A DNA stretch of 8,275 nucleotides from Clostridia bacterium (GCA_017520365.1 JAFXFQ010000161.1:1-8275); one strand, 5' to 3'; positions 1 to 6,626 are shown, counted from the stretch's first letter. A program made the numbers and translations. The notes: generated by a model not told the origin, from the letters alone.

Positions 1-135
1 GGAAGAGCCTGTATCTTTTTTGCCTTTTGTCTTTTCTTCATAAAGACGGTAGATGAGAAATATTCCTCTTGCCATATGCTTGACTGACAGTCTGATAAGT
101 CTTTTCTTCGTTGGTATGCTGCTTTTTGATTTCAT
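1..135 (-). CDS. Partial small basic protein of unknown function (N-terminal 45 residues)
   Basis: An open frame runs from ATG at 135 down to the left edge without a stop, so only the first 45 residues are visible. A CGGAG ribosome-binding site lies at 145-149, 9 nt upstream of the ATG, which supports a real start. The visible protein is strongly basic: Lys/Arg dominate and it carries KKRLIRLSVKHMARGIF near residues 10-26, then a short hydrophobic/aromatic patch (IFLIYRLY, residues 25-32) and a Lys-rich tail. No signal peptide or named domain is recognised. It is divergent from the HEPN-CBS gene at 421. The frame is short, so chance cannot be fully excluded, but the RBS and clean frame make a gene more likely than not. 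Confidence 0.55.
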   Translation of the reverse strand, partial: MKSKSSIPTKKRLIRLSVKHMARGIFLIYRLYEEKTKGKKDTGSS

Positions 136-311
136 AGCTTTTCACTCCGTTTCATTAGTGATAAAATTCTATCTCATATTTGCGGCTGAGGATTAATTTT
201 TGCCTTTTTTGCAAAAAAACGTATTTCTTTCTCAATTTTTCAGGTCTATCCGTTGAGAAAAATGCTGATCTATCCCAAAATATGGTAATCTGCCGGGCAA
301 AAAACGGGGTT

Positions 312-352
312 TTCTGTTGCTTTTATGAGAATGAGTCGGAATTGCAACAGAA
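312..352. repeat. 9-bp inverted repeat upstream of the HEPN-CBS gene
   Basis: TTCTGTTGC (312-320) and GCAACAGAA (344-352) are perfect reverse complements separated by 23 nt. The right arm overlaps a possible -35 element (342-347). It could be an operator or a loose 5' hairpin. A 9-bp match in AT-rich DNA could also arise by chance. Confidence 0.35.
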
Positions 353-371
353 GTGATATTCACAGTACATT
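342..371 (+). promoter_or_regulatory. Possible promoter of the HEPN-CBS gene
   Basis: TTGCAA (342-347), an 18-nt spacer and TACATT (366-371) resemble a sigma-A promoter, with a start site near 378 and a leader of about 43 nt. The -35 has the same sequence as the much clearer promoter at 1441. The -10 matches only loosely. The rest of 136-341 is AT-rich, with a 14-bp TTTTTTGC/AAAAAA palindrome at 205-218 and no gene. Confidence 0.3.
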
Positions 372-420
372 TTGCTATTTTTAATTTTTGACAAAAATAA
401 AATTAACGAAAGGAAGAATA

Positions 421-1122
421 ATGATGGATACCTGCGAGGCCTTTCTTAACGCATACAGAGATCTTGAGGAGGTGCTTGGCGTAAAATACGGCCAGAAAAC
501 GGGAACTGTGCAGATATTTGCCTCCCGTGAGGGAGAGCGGTATTTTGAGGAGCTGAACCTTTTCAGAGAGATGCGAAATCTTCTTTCCCATCACGGAAGG
601 GTGGACGGGCAGCACGCGGTGCTTCCGTCTGAGGCATCTCTTGCAAAGATCCTGGAGATACTTGATTTCGCGAAAAATCCGCCTATTGCTCTTTCTATTG
701 CAACAAAAAAAGAATCCCTTATGTGCGCCGGCTTCGGGGATAGTCTTGACCGTATTCTGAATGTGATGGAAAAGAGGGGATACTCCCATATTCCCGTTCT
801 CGGAAAAGGAGACAGCCTTTTCGGTGTGTTCAGTGTAGGCACACTATTTGCCTTTGCAAAGGCCAATCCCGACAGAGCGATAAAGGGGCTCACTATTGGA
901 GACGTGACTGAGTTTTTGCCTGTGGGAAAGCATACAACGGAAAAATTCGATTTTGTTTGCCCGGATGCGGGACTTTGGGATATAAAGGAAAAGTTCAGGC
1001 TTTCAGGACCATATCATCGTAGAACAGTGGCTCTTTTCGTGACGGATAAGGGAAGGGATAACGGCAAGCTCCTCGGAATGATCACCCCCTGGGACGTTTT
1101 CCGCGCAGAAGAAGGAAAATAA
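421..1122 (+). CDS. HEPN-like domain fused to a CBS-domain pair
   Basis: This is a 233-residue, probably cytoplasmic protein. Residues 1-88 look all-helical and contain R52-N-L-L-S-H57, the R-x4-H signature of HEPN domains, in the usual setting 'FREMRNLLSHHG' followed by a 'PSEASLAKILEIL' helix. Residues about 103-150 (FGDSLDRILNVMEKRGYSHIPVL...GVFSVGTLFAFA) form CBS1. Residues about 178-228 (ending LLGMITPWDVF) form CBS2. CBS pairs bind adenosine nucleotides and act as regulatory sensors; many HEPN domains with R-x4-H are RNases. By inference this is a nucleotide-sensing HEPN protein, but its target is unknown. The start is ATG 421 (ATG 424 is also possible), since AAAGGAAG lies at 409-416. 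An in-frame TTG at 388 precedes that RBS and is rejected. The gene stands alone, with its own terminator. CBS is sure; HEPN rests on the motif and helix pattern. Confidence 0.82.
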   Translation: MMDTCEAFLNAYRDLEEVLGVKYGQKTGTVQIFASREGERYFEELNLFREMRNLLSHHGRVDGQHAVLPSEASLAKILEILDFAKNPPIALSIATKKESLMCAGFGDSLDRILNVMEKRGYSHIPVLGKGDSLFGVFSVGTLFAFAKANPDRAIKGLTIGDVTEFLPVGKHTTEKFDFVCPDAGLWDIKEKFRLSGPYHRRTVALFVTDKGRDNGKLLGMITPWDVFRAEEGK

Positions 1123-1150
1123 GTGAATTACTTTTAAAAAAAGAACACTT

Positions 1151-1310
1151 CCGCTTTAGCGCGATACTCTTAACGGAGTATCACGTAGCTCTATTCGCTT
1201 ACGGCGAGATATATTGCTTCGCAGCTATATTCGGCTTACGCCGAGTGATATTCGCAACGCGAGTTTTCGGCGAATTGAATATCACTAAGCCCTTAAGTCT
1301 TAATATCACT
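1151..1310. repeat. Intergenic array of tandem mini-hairpins
   Basis: This covers much of the 382-nt gap 1123-1504. Consecutive small stem-loops follow each other: GATACTC/GAGTATC (1163-1169/1176-1182), TCGC/GCGA (1195-1198/1204-1207), TGC/GCA (1215-1217/1221-1223), TCGGC/GCCGA (1231-1235/1240-1244) and TCGC/GCGA (1252-1255/1259-1262). They are spaced by AT-rich TATTC or GATATT linkers every 15-20 nt. The last unit sits inside a 10-bp perfect inverted repeat, AGTGATATTC (1244-1253) and GAATATCACT (1277-1286). A further AATATCACT occurs at 1302-1310. No coding frame is present. It resembles degenerate intergenic repeat elements of gut Clostridia (recollection, not checked) and would lie in the 3' UTR of the upstream gene. 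Confidence 0.65.
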
Positions 1311-1321
1311 TAACGAACAAA

Positions 1322-1370
1322 AAAAGAGAAGACTCGTGATAAACGAATCTTCTCTTTTCTGTACTTTTTT
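1322..1370 (+). terminator. Terminator after the HEPN-CBS gene and hairpin array
   Basis: A 15-bp stem, AAAAGAGAAGACTCG (1322-1336) with CGAATCTTCTCTTTT (1344-1358), has one C-A mismatch and a 7-nt loop. Ts follow directly and a second T run lies at 1365-1370. An A-run before the stem would let it work on the other strand as well. It separates the HEPN-CBS unit from the operon promoter at 1441. Confidence 0.75.
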
Positions 1371-1440
1371 AAAAAAGGTTTTGCGTAGTCCCACCTTCAA
1401 ACTCCGATTAATCTGTTGTTTGAAATGGTTACATATTTTA

Positions 1441-1469
1441 TTGCAAAGACATTACGGCTGTGATATAAT
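1441..1469 (+). promoter_or_regulatory. Promoter of the AKR-GH-FliB operon
   Basis: TTGCAA (1441-1446), exactly 17 nt, then TATAAT (1464-1469) preceded by TG at 1461-1462 (extended -10). The predicted start is near 1476, giving a leader of about 29 nt with GGAG at 1495-1498. A 7-bp inverted repeat, TTCAAAC (1396-1402) and GTTTGAA (1418-1424), lies just upstream and could be an activator or repressor site. Confidence 0.82.
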
Positions 1470-1504
1470 TATTTCATAAAAAAATAAACAGAACGGAGAA
1501 TATT

Positions 1505-2617
1505 ATGAAAAAGCTTGGCTTCGGACTTATGAGACTTCCGCTCACGGATCCTGCTGATAACAGGACTATTGACGTTGAGCGTACCGCCAAAATGGCTGAT
1601 CGTTTTTTGGCGGAGGGCTTTACATACTTTGACACAGCGGCACCTTATCATCAGGGTGAGAGCGAGGTGGCCTTCAAAAAAGCGGTAGCGGAGAGATATC
1701 CCCGTGAGAGCTATATTATCACAGACAAGCTCAGCCTTTTCAAAATCGAAAAGGCTGAGGACATCCCCTCCTTCTTCGACACACAGCTGGAAAAGCTGGG
1801 AGTTGGATATTTGGACTATTACCTGCTCCACGCCATGAGTGAAAGCTCATATTCCAGAGCTTGCGAATTCGGAGCCTTTGAGTTTGCGGCGAAAAAAAAG
1901 GCTGAGGGCAAGATAAAGCACGTGGGCTTTTCCTTCCACGATTCTCCCGAGGTTCTTGACAGGATACTTACAGAGCACCCCGAGATGGAGGTGGTCCAGC
2001 TCCAGATAAACTATCTTGACTGGCACGACCCGGGCGTTCGCGCAAGGGAGTGCTATGAGGTTGCAAGACGGCACGGCAAGGATATCATCATTATGGAGCC
2101 TGTCAAGGGAGGCGCTCTTGCAAACGTTTCTTGCGAGGCGGTGGAGCTTTTTTGTGCTGCCCGTCCTCAGCTCTCCACGGCAGGCTGGGCGGTCAGCTTC
2201 TGTGCATCTCTTCCCGGTGTTATTATGGTCCTTTCCGGTATGTCTACCGAGGAGCAGATGGAGGACAACATCAGCTATATGAAGGATTTTCAGGCTCTTA
2301 CCGATGACGAGATCATGCTTTGCAAGAGAGCAGGCGAGATAGTCAAGAATGACAATGCCGTTGCCTGCACTGCTTGCCGCTACTGCGTTGAGGGCTGTCC
2401 TCAGAAGGTGGCTATCCCCGATATATTCAGAATTTACAATAACTATCTCAGATTCCAAAAGGCAAATCCTGAAGGAGCAAGGCGGGGATACGATCACGTT
2501 ACGGAAAATTTGGGACGGGCATCTGATTGCATTGAGTGCGGACTTTGTGAGGAAAGCTGTCCTCAGCATCTTGATATCAGGGCGTATCTTAAGGAGATCG
2601 CCGAGGTGCTTGAATAA
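1505..2617 (+). CDS. Aldo/keto reductase with C-terminal 2x[4Fe-4S] domain
   Basis: This is a 370-residue cytoplasmic oxidoreductase of the COG1453 type. The N-terminal TIM barrel (about 1-270) opens with MKKLGFGLMRLPL and carries the AKR tetrad: D43 in YFDTA, Y48 in PYHQGESE, K75 in ITDK and H109 in YYLLH. MEPVKGG near 197-203 and the SGMS segment near 244-247 fit nicotinamide-cofactor binding regions of the family. The C-terminal ferredoxin-like part has C288-x2-C291-x2-C294-x3-C298-P and C342-x2-C345-x2-C348-x3-C352-P, so both clusters are complete. Such proteins are predicted to pass electrons between NAD(P)H, Fe-S clusters and a carbonyl substrate; the substrate is unknown. GGAG (1495-1498) lies 6 nt before the ATG. 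It is the first gene of a three-gene operon, 25 nt ahead of the glycosidase. A role in sugar or glycoside redox chemistry is an inference from that neighbour. Confidence 0.93.
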   Translation: MKKLGFGLMRLPLTDPADNRTIDVERTAKMADRFLAEGFTYFDTAAPYHQGESEVAFKKAVAERYPRESYIITDKLSLFKIEKAEDIPSFFDTQLEKLGVGYLDYYLLHAMSESSYSRACEFGAFEFAAKKKAEGKIKHVGFSFHDSPEVLDRILTEHPEMEVVQLQINYLDWHDPGVRARECYEVARRHGKDIIIMEPVKGGALANVSCEAVELFCAARPQLSTAGWAVSFCASLPGVIMVLSGMSTEEQMEDNISYMKDFQALTDDEIMLCKRAGEIVKNDNAVACTACRYCVEGCPQKVAIPDIFRIYNNYLRFQKANPEGARRGYDHVTENLGRASDCIECGLCEESCPQHLDIRAYLKEIAEVLE

Positions 2618-2642
2618 AACAAAACTGAAAGGCATCAATATC

Positions 2643-4133
2643 ATGAAAAGAGAAACCCTTGAGGGCCTGAAAAAAACAGACGTCAGCCTCATTCCCGACG
2701 GAGGGACCGTTAACGGGGACTATATCTGCACCTGGTGGAATCAGAGCGGTGCGGCAGAGGGTCTCGGCTTAACTGACGGTATGCGCGATGCTCTTTGTCA
2801 GGAGGCTCTCTTTGATACTGAAAAGTATTATCACCACGCCGAAAGAGAAATGAGAAAGGGCCTTATCTTTCTCGTTGACGACGGCTGGGATATTCCTCTC
2901 GGCACCGTATATGACGGCTCTCATAACGATCTCTACGGAGCTGTAGCACCCTGTGAGAAAAAGTTTGACCGCTTTGGAAATACTCCCGCAGAGCGGCTTT
3001 TAGGTATGTCTGAAAAGGTAAAGGAAATGGGATACGCAGGTCTCGGACTCTGGATATCTCCTCAGATGAGCACCATACGAGGCGAGGATGAATGCGAGGA
3101 CGATCACGTTGCATACTGGGAAAAGAGAGCTCAGTGGAGCCATGATGCAGGCGTTCTTTATTGGAAGGTCGACTGGGGCAGACATGATGCAGATGACAGC
3201 TATCGTGCTCTCATCAGCAGCTGTGTTCGCAGAATAGCCCCCGATATATTTGTTGAGCATGCCGTTGTTCAGAAGCCGCTGACTCATAATCATGGAGAGG
3301 GCTTCACCGAGCAAAGAGCCGAGAGAGTTAGAAGGCAGATGAGCTTCTCCGACGTTTACCGCACCTATGACGTTCTCGATCCATTTGAAAATGTGTGCAC
3401 CCTCAGAAGAGCTCACGAGGCTTTACTTGCCGCAAACCTCCCCGCCCACAGCGGAAGAGGTCTTGTCAACGGTGAGAATATCTATTCGGTAACGGCGGCT
3501 CTCGGCCTTTGCACCGGTATTATGAATTACAATAACGATGCCAAGGCCTGCATCAACTGGCACAGAATCGCGCCCCCATTCTCCATATTCGAGGGCGAAT
3601 ACAGATATAGCGATAATGAGCTTTGCGACAGCCTTTTCTTTGATACTGAAAAGTGCTCCTGGGCGCCCTGCAAGGCGAGAACCGTAAAGGAGAGCGCTCC
3701 TGCGATCATGGCAAGAAATTGCCCTCTGCCCATAGTTGAGCCTGTTTCTGACAATGAGCCCTTCGTTATCGCATCAAAGCATCCCGAAACGGATGCCTAC
3801 AGCGTTGCCGCTCTTAAGCGCACCGTTGATCCCATGAAGGAGGTATGGTTCCTTGCAGACGTGGAGATCGAGGATGCAAGCGTTGATGCGCCTATCGGTG
3901 TGTTCGGTGTGTTTAACACCCTTACCATCGGCTTTGACGAGCCCTTCCCGGATGACGGAAAGGTTCTTTGCGAGGACCTTTGCGGCGGCGGAGCATATGA
4001 TATCACGGATCTTGTGAGGATAGATGATAACAAGGTTTGCATTGATGGTAAGCTTCTTCGTTATATCGGCAAAATAAACCGCGGCCACGGAGACTGGTCT
4101 GCTCCGTCTGTTGTTATAAAAATAGAAATATGA
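2643..4133 (+). CDS. Clan GH-D-like glycoside hydrolase (alpha-galactosidase-like, GH27/GH36-related)
   Basis: This is a 496-residue protein without a signal peptide, so probably cytoplasmic. The first ~300 residues read as a TIM barrel of the GH27/GH36 type: FLVDDGW (76-82, cf. the 'DDGW' strand of melibiases), GLGLWISPQ (133-141, cf. GLWxEPE), and YWKVDWG (173-179), where D177 in K-x-D matches the clan-D nucleophile. YRTYDV (239-244) offers D243 as the acid/base, as in the 'R-x-x-D' segment of the family. Residues about 385-496 look like an all-beta C-terminal domain. Expected chemistry is retaining cleavage of an alpha-linked sugar, probably galactoside; substrate and exact family cannot be fixed from motifs alone. 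The ATG at 2643 has AAAGG (2628-2632) upstream. The frame stays open back to 2349, but that part lies inside the reductase gene. The stop overlaps the next gene by 4 nt (ATGA), indicating translational coupling. Confidence 0.75.
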   Translation: MKRETLEGLKKTDVSLIPDGGTVNGDYICTWWNQSGAAEGLGLTDGMRDALCQEALFDTEKYYHHAEREMRKGLIFLVDDGWDIPLGTVYDGSHNDLYGAVAPCEKKFDRFGNTPAERLLGMSEKVKEMGYAGLGLWISPQMSTIRGEDECEDDHVAYWEKRAQWSHDAGVLYWKVDWGRHDADDSYRALISSCVRRIAPDIFVEHAVVQKPLTHNHGEGFTEQRAERVRRQMSFSDVYRTYDVLDPFENVCTLRRAHEALLAANLPAHSGRGLVNGENIYSVTAALGLCTGIMNYNNDAKACINWHRIAPPFSIFEGEYRYSDNELCDSLFFDTEKCSWAPCKARTVKESAPAIMARNCPLPIVEPVSDNEPFVIASKHPETDAYSVAALKRTVDPMKEVWFLADVEIEDASVDAPIGVFGVFNTLTIGFDEPFPDDGKVLCEDLCGGGAYDITDLVRIDDNKVCIDGKLLRYIGKINRGHGDWSAPSVVIKIEI

Positions 4134-5038
4134 AGCTTTTTGCACCACGATACTATAATGTTTTTAAGTGTATAGCCGACAGATGCACACACAGCTGCTG
4201 TATCGGCTGGGAGATAGACGTTGACCCCATGGCACTTGAAAAATACGATTCTCTTTGCCACGGCTACGGTGACGTGATAAGGGAAAGCATTGAAAGAGGC
4301 GACTGCCCTCACTTCAGGCTCACAGATGATGACCGCTGCCCGCATCTTGACAGCAGGGGCCTTTGCAGGATAATCACCGAGTTGGGTGAGGATTTCCTTT
4401 GTGACATATGCAGAGAGCATCCCCGATTTTATAATTTCACAAAAGAGGGCGCCGAGGTGGGGCTTGGGCTTTCCTGCGAGGAGGCTGCAAGGATAATTTT
4501 GTCCTCGGACGGCTACGGTGAATTTACAGAGGTGGGGGAGCTTACGGATGCGGACGGTGCTCCGTTCTTTGACGGGTGCGAGATCCGCGACGAGGTCTAC
4601 TCCGTGCTTCGGGATGAAAGCATCAGCTATGACGGGCGGCTTTCACGCATATACGGGATAATGGGCGTTTCTCCCTTTGAAAAGGGTAGGGAGGAGTGGG
4701 TAGCTCTTCTGTCCTCTCTTGAATACCTTGAGAACAGGCACAAGGATCTGTTTTGTGCGTTCGAGCTTGTGAAAAATACTCCGAGGGAGCTGGAAAAGCC
4801 TCTGGAAAGAGCTCTTGCGTATTTCGTATATCGCCACGTTACTGCGGCGCAAGACGAAGACGAGGCGAGAGCTGAGCTTGGCCTTTCACTGTTTTTGGAG
4901 AGGCTGCTATGCTCACTTGCAAAAAATTCCCCGGAGGCGGATATTGCAGAGCTTGCCCGAATCGTTTCCGAGGAGCTTGAATACTCTGAGGACAATACGG
5001 AAGCACTTAAGGACGAGTTTTACATATACGATCTTTAA
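4130..5038 (+). CDS. FliB-family (flagellin) lysine N-methylase-like Cys-rich protein
   Basis: A 302-residue cytoplasmic protein. Its first ~120 residues carry the FliB pattern: an MKLFAPRYYNVFKC start, then C14, C19, C23, C24 (CTHSCCIGWEIDVD), C59, C70, C79 (CPHL...GLC), and C91-x2-C94 in FLCDICREHPRF, then GLGLSCEEAA (111-120). FliB methylates flagellin lysines in Salmonella; as I recall, it has been reported to use a 4Fe-4S cluster and SAM, and the Cys set here fits metal binding. At 302 residues it is shorter than typical FliB (about 380-400), mainly in the variable C-terminal part. It starts by a 4-nt overlap with the glycosidase and has no good RBS of its own, so translation is probably coupled. 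No flagellar gene is in the window, so the substrate may not be flagellin. Confidence 0.85.
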   Translation: MKLFAPRYYNVFKCIADRCTHSCCIGWEIDVDPMALEKYDSLCHGYGDVIRESIERGDCPHFRLTDDDRCPHLDSRGLCRIITELGEDFLCDICREHPRFYNFTKEGAEVGLGLSCEEAARIILSSDGYGEFTEVGELTDADGAPFFDGCEIRDEVYSVLRDESISYDGRLSRIYGIMGVSPFEKGREEWVALLSSLEYLENRHKDLFCAFELVKNTPRELEKPLERALAYFVYRHVTAAQDEDEARAELGLSLFLERLLCSLAKNSPEADIAELARIVSEELEYSEDNTEALKDEFYIYDL

Positions 5039-5041
5039 TAA

Positions 5042-5071
5042 AAAGACCTGTTGCATGCGCAACAGGTCTTT
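5042..5071. terminator. Bidirectional terminator between the operon and cca
   Basis: A perfect 13-bp stem, AAAGACCTGTTGC (5042-5054) with GCAACAGGTCTTT (5059-5071), has a 4-nt ATGC loop and begins 3 nt after the FliB-like stop codon. Ts at 5069-5071 follow on the plus strand and a T-run (5041-5044 and beyond) on the minus strand, so it can end the operon and also the convergent cca transcript. A weaker GGAGCG/CGCTCC pairing (5103-5108/5130-5135) lies next to the cca stop. Confidence 0.85.
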
Positions 5072-5140
5072 CTCTGTGTGATCTGATGGATATAAGCCTT
5101 GCGGAGCGATACGGCCGTTGGCGTAATAACGCTCCTTCTC

Positions 5141-6490
5141 CTACGGTCGATGCTTGCGCTTTCCGGGATCGTTGGCAATTCTTTTGGCAAGCTTCATAAG
5201 GTCACCGGGGGTGTTTTCGATCTGCCCCGTGATCACTGAATCTAACAGTCGTGTGAGAGTCTCTCCGATCTCCCGCCCCCTGGGGATGCCAAGGTCGATA
5301 AGCTCGTTTCCGCTTATTTTAAGGTCTTGAACCGAAATGCAGGCTCCCTCGCTCTGAAGCTCCTTTATTATTCTTTCGCTTTCGTCCAGGTATTCAAATT
5401 GGTCAAAATATGCGGGGGACTGTGCAGAAAGATCTGCACGGCGAACATCCACCAGAGTAAGACCGTTCTCAAAGCCCACCTTGGAGAGGTATTTGTGAAT
5501 GCTTTTTTTTGTGGCGGAAGGTCGTGTATCGTGATACCTTATAAGAAAGCACACCTTTTGCACCGTTTCTCTGTCGGCCTTAAGCCGGAGGAGTATTTCC
5601 CGTGCCATGGACTCGGAAACGGCGGGGTGTCCGTAAAAATGGCCCACTCCCTTTTCGTCCACAGTGAATGACTGCGGCTTTGCAACGTCATGAAGCAGCA
5701 TACAGAGGCGTACGTTGATATCGGGAATGCTTGCGGCAACGCTTCTTGCGATGTGCTCGTATACGGTGTAAACGTGATGATGATTTCGCTGTTCAAAGCC
5801 CACACATCGGGATAGCTCGGGAATAATTGTGCAAACAGCTGAGCTATAATCCATAAGAACTCTCAGAACGTCCTTTCCGAGAAGAAGCTTTTTCAGCTCT
5901 GTGAACGTGCGCTCTCCCGAGACCTCTGTTATTAAAGGAAGGCAACGGAAAAGGGCTTCTTCTGTCTTTTTTTCTGTTTTAAACCCGAGGCAGGACGCAA
6001 ATCTGAGTGCTCTCGTTATGCGGAGAGCATCCTCCGTAAAGCGGCGCACAGGGTCTCCGACACATCGGATAATGCTGCCCTTCAGGTCATCTCTTCCGCC
6101 GAAGGGGTCTATTATTTCCCCCTCGAGGGTCATTGCCATAGCGTTCATTGTAAAGTCTCGCCTTGCCAGGTCATTTTCAATGCTTCTGCAGTATTCCACT
6201 GAGTCCGGGCGACGGCAGTCTGAATATCCGCTTTCTTTTCTGCAGCAGGTGATTTCCACATTTCTCTCTCCGCTGTGAACGGTCAAGGTGCCGAAGCGAA
6301 GGCCTATATCAATGGTGCTGTGATCTGAAAAAGCACTGACCAACTCATGGGGCAGGCATTCTGCCGCAATGTCATAATCCCAAGGCTCTTTTCCGGTAAT
6401 GATATCCCGAACGGCACCGCCGACAACAAAGGCAGATATCCCCCGTTCCCGAAGGCGCAATATAAGCTTTTCTATATCCCTTGGTAACAT
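5141..6490 (-). CDS. cca: CCA-adding tRNA nucleotidyltransferase (class II, HD-domain type)
   Basis: This 449-residue enzyme adds or repairs the 3'-CCA of tRNAs using CTP and ATP in the cytoplasm. The class II nucleotidyltransferase head is clear: VVGGAVRD (22-29, the GG motif and dNTP/Mg loop), WDYDIA with catalytic D38 and D40, RRDFTMNAMA (110-119) and RFTEDALRITRALRF (150-164, templating helix with E153, D154, R157 and R160). A C-terminal HD phosphohydrolase domain follows: H246, LLHDVAKP with H267-D268, HFYGH (284-288) and YHD (319-321). HD-containing members can also remove 2',3'-cyclic phosphates. Length and order are normal. ATG 6490 is preceded by AAAGGA (6501-6506) at 10 nt. It has its own promoter (6519-6547), diverges from hpf and is convergent with the operon. 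A poly(A) polymerase is the alternative within the family. Confidence 0.95.
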   Translation of the reverse strand: MLPRDIEKLILRLRERGISAFVVGGAVRDIITGKEPWDYDIAAECLPHELVSAFSDHSTIDIGLRFGTLTVHSGERNVEITCCRKESGYSDCRRPDSVEYCRSIENDLARRDFTMNAMAMTLEGEIIDPFGGRDDLKGSIIRCVGDPVRRFTEDALRITRALRFASCLGFKTEKKTEEALFRCLPLITEVSGERTFTELKKLLLGKDVLRVLMDYSSAVCTIIPELSRCVGFEQRNHHHVYTVYEHIARSVAASIPDINVRLCMLLHDVAKPQSFTVDEKGVGHFYGHPAVSESMAREILLRLKADRETVQKVCFLIRYHDTRPSATKKSIHKYLSKVGFENGLTLVDVRRADLSAQSPAYFDQFEYLDESERIIKELQSEGACISVQDLKISGNELIDLGIPRGREIGETLTRLLDSVITGQIENTPGDLMKLAKRIANDPGKRKHRP

Positions 6491-6518
6491 AGCAGCACCA
6501 TCCTTTCATACAACATAT

Positions 6519-6547
6519 ATGATAACTCCATTTCGTTTAAAAGTCAA
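6519..6547 (-). promoter_or_regulatory. Promoter of cca
   Basis: Read on the minus strand: TTGACT (6547-6542), a 17-nt spacer, then TATCAT (6524-6519). This gives a short leader of about 20 nt carrying AAAGGA at 6506-6501. Position, spacing and -35 quality are good; the -10 has one mismatch from TATAAT. Confidence 0.7.
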
Positions 6548-6564
6548 TAATGAAGAAATGGAGT
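6525..6564. promoter_or_regulatory. Possible operator: 10-bp inverted repeat around the cca promoter
   Basis: ACTCCATTTC (6525-6534) and GAAATGGAGT (6555-6564) are perfect reverse complements, with centres 30 bp apart (about three helix turns). The left arm abuts the cca -10 and the right arm lies just upstream of its -35. The spacing would suit a dimeric or looping regulator; binding is inferred only. Confidence 0.45.
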
Positions 6565-6626
6565 GACAAATCTACAATTTTATTTGAAAAAAATCAATTT
6601 CTTTATACATTTTTTACAAATATATA

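Noticed and set aside
388..420. TTG start 11 codons upstream for the HEPN-CBS protein
   Set aside because: The ribosome-binding site AAAGGAAG (409-416) lies downstream of it and fits ATG 421/424.
136..420. Riboswitch or attenuator ahead of the HEPN-CBS gene
   Set aside because: Only loose short inverted repeats (228-235/253-260 and 312-320/344-352) were found, with no conserved aptamer pattern and no terminator-antiterminator pair.
1151..1310. CRISPR array
   Set aside because: Units are variable-length self-complementary hairpins, not constant direct repeats with unique spacers, and no cas gene is present.
2349..2642. Upstream extension of the glycosidase frame
   Set aside because: It is in frame but lies inside the Fe-S part of the reductase gene, has no RBS, and does not resemble a glycosidase domain. 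The ATG at 2643 has an AAAGG site.
1847..2692. Long 281-codon open frame on the minus strand
   Set aside because: It lies antisense to the well-supported aldo/keto reductase, has no family resemblance, and its start falls inside the next gene; it is a mirror of the coding strand's codon use.
4627..4995. 122-codon minus-strand frame rich in Ser
   Set aside because: It is antisense to the GAG/GAA-rich helical part of the FliB-like gene, which reads as Ser on the other strand; it has no RBS or domain.
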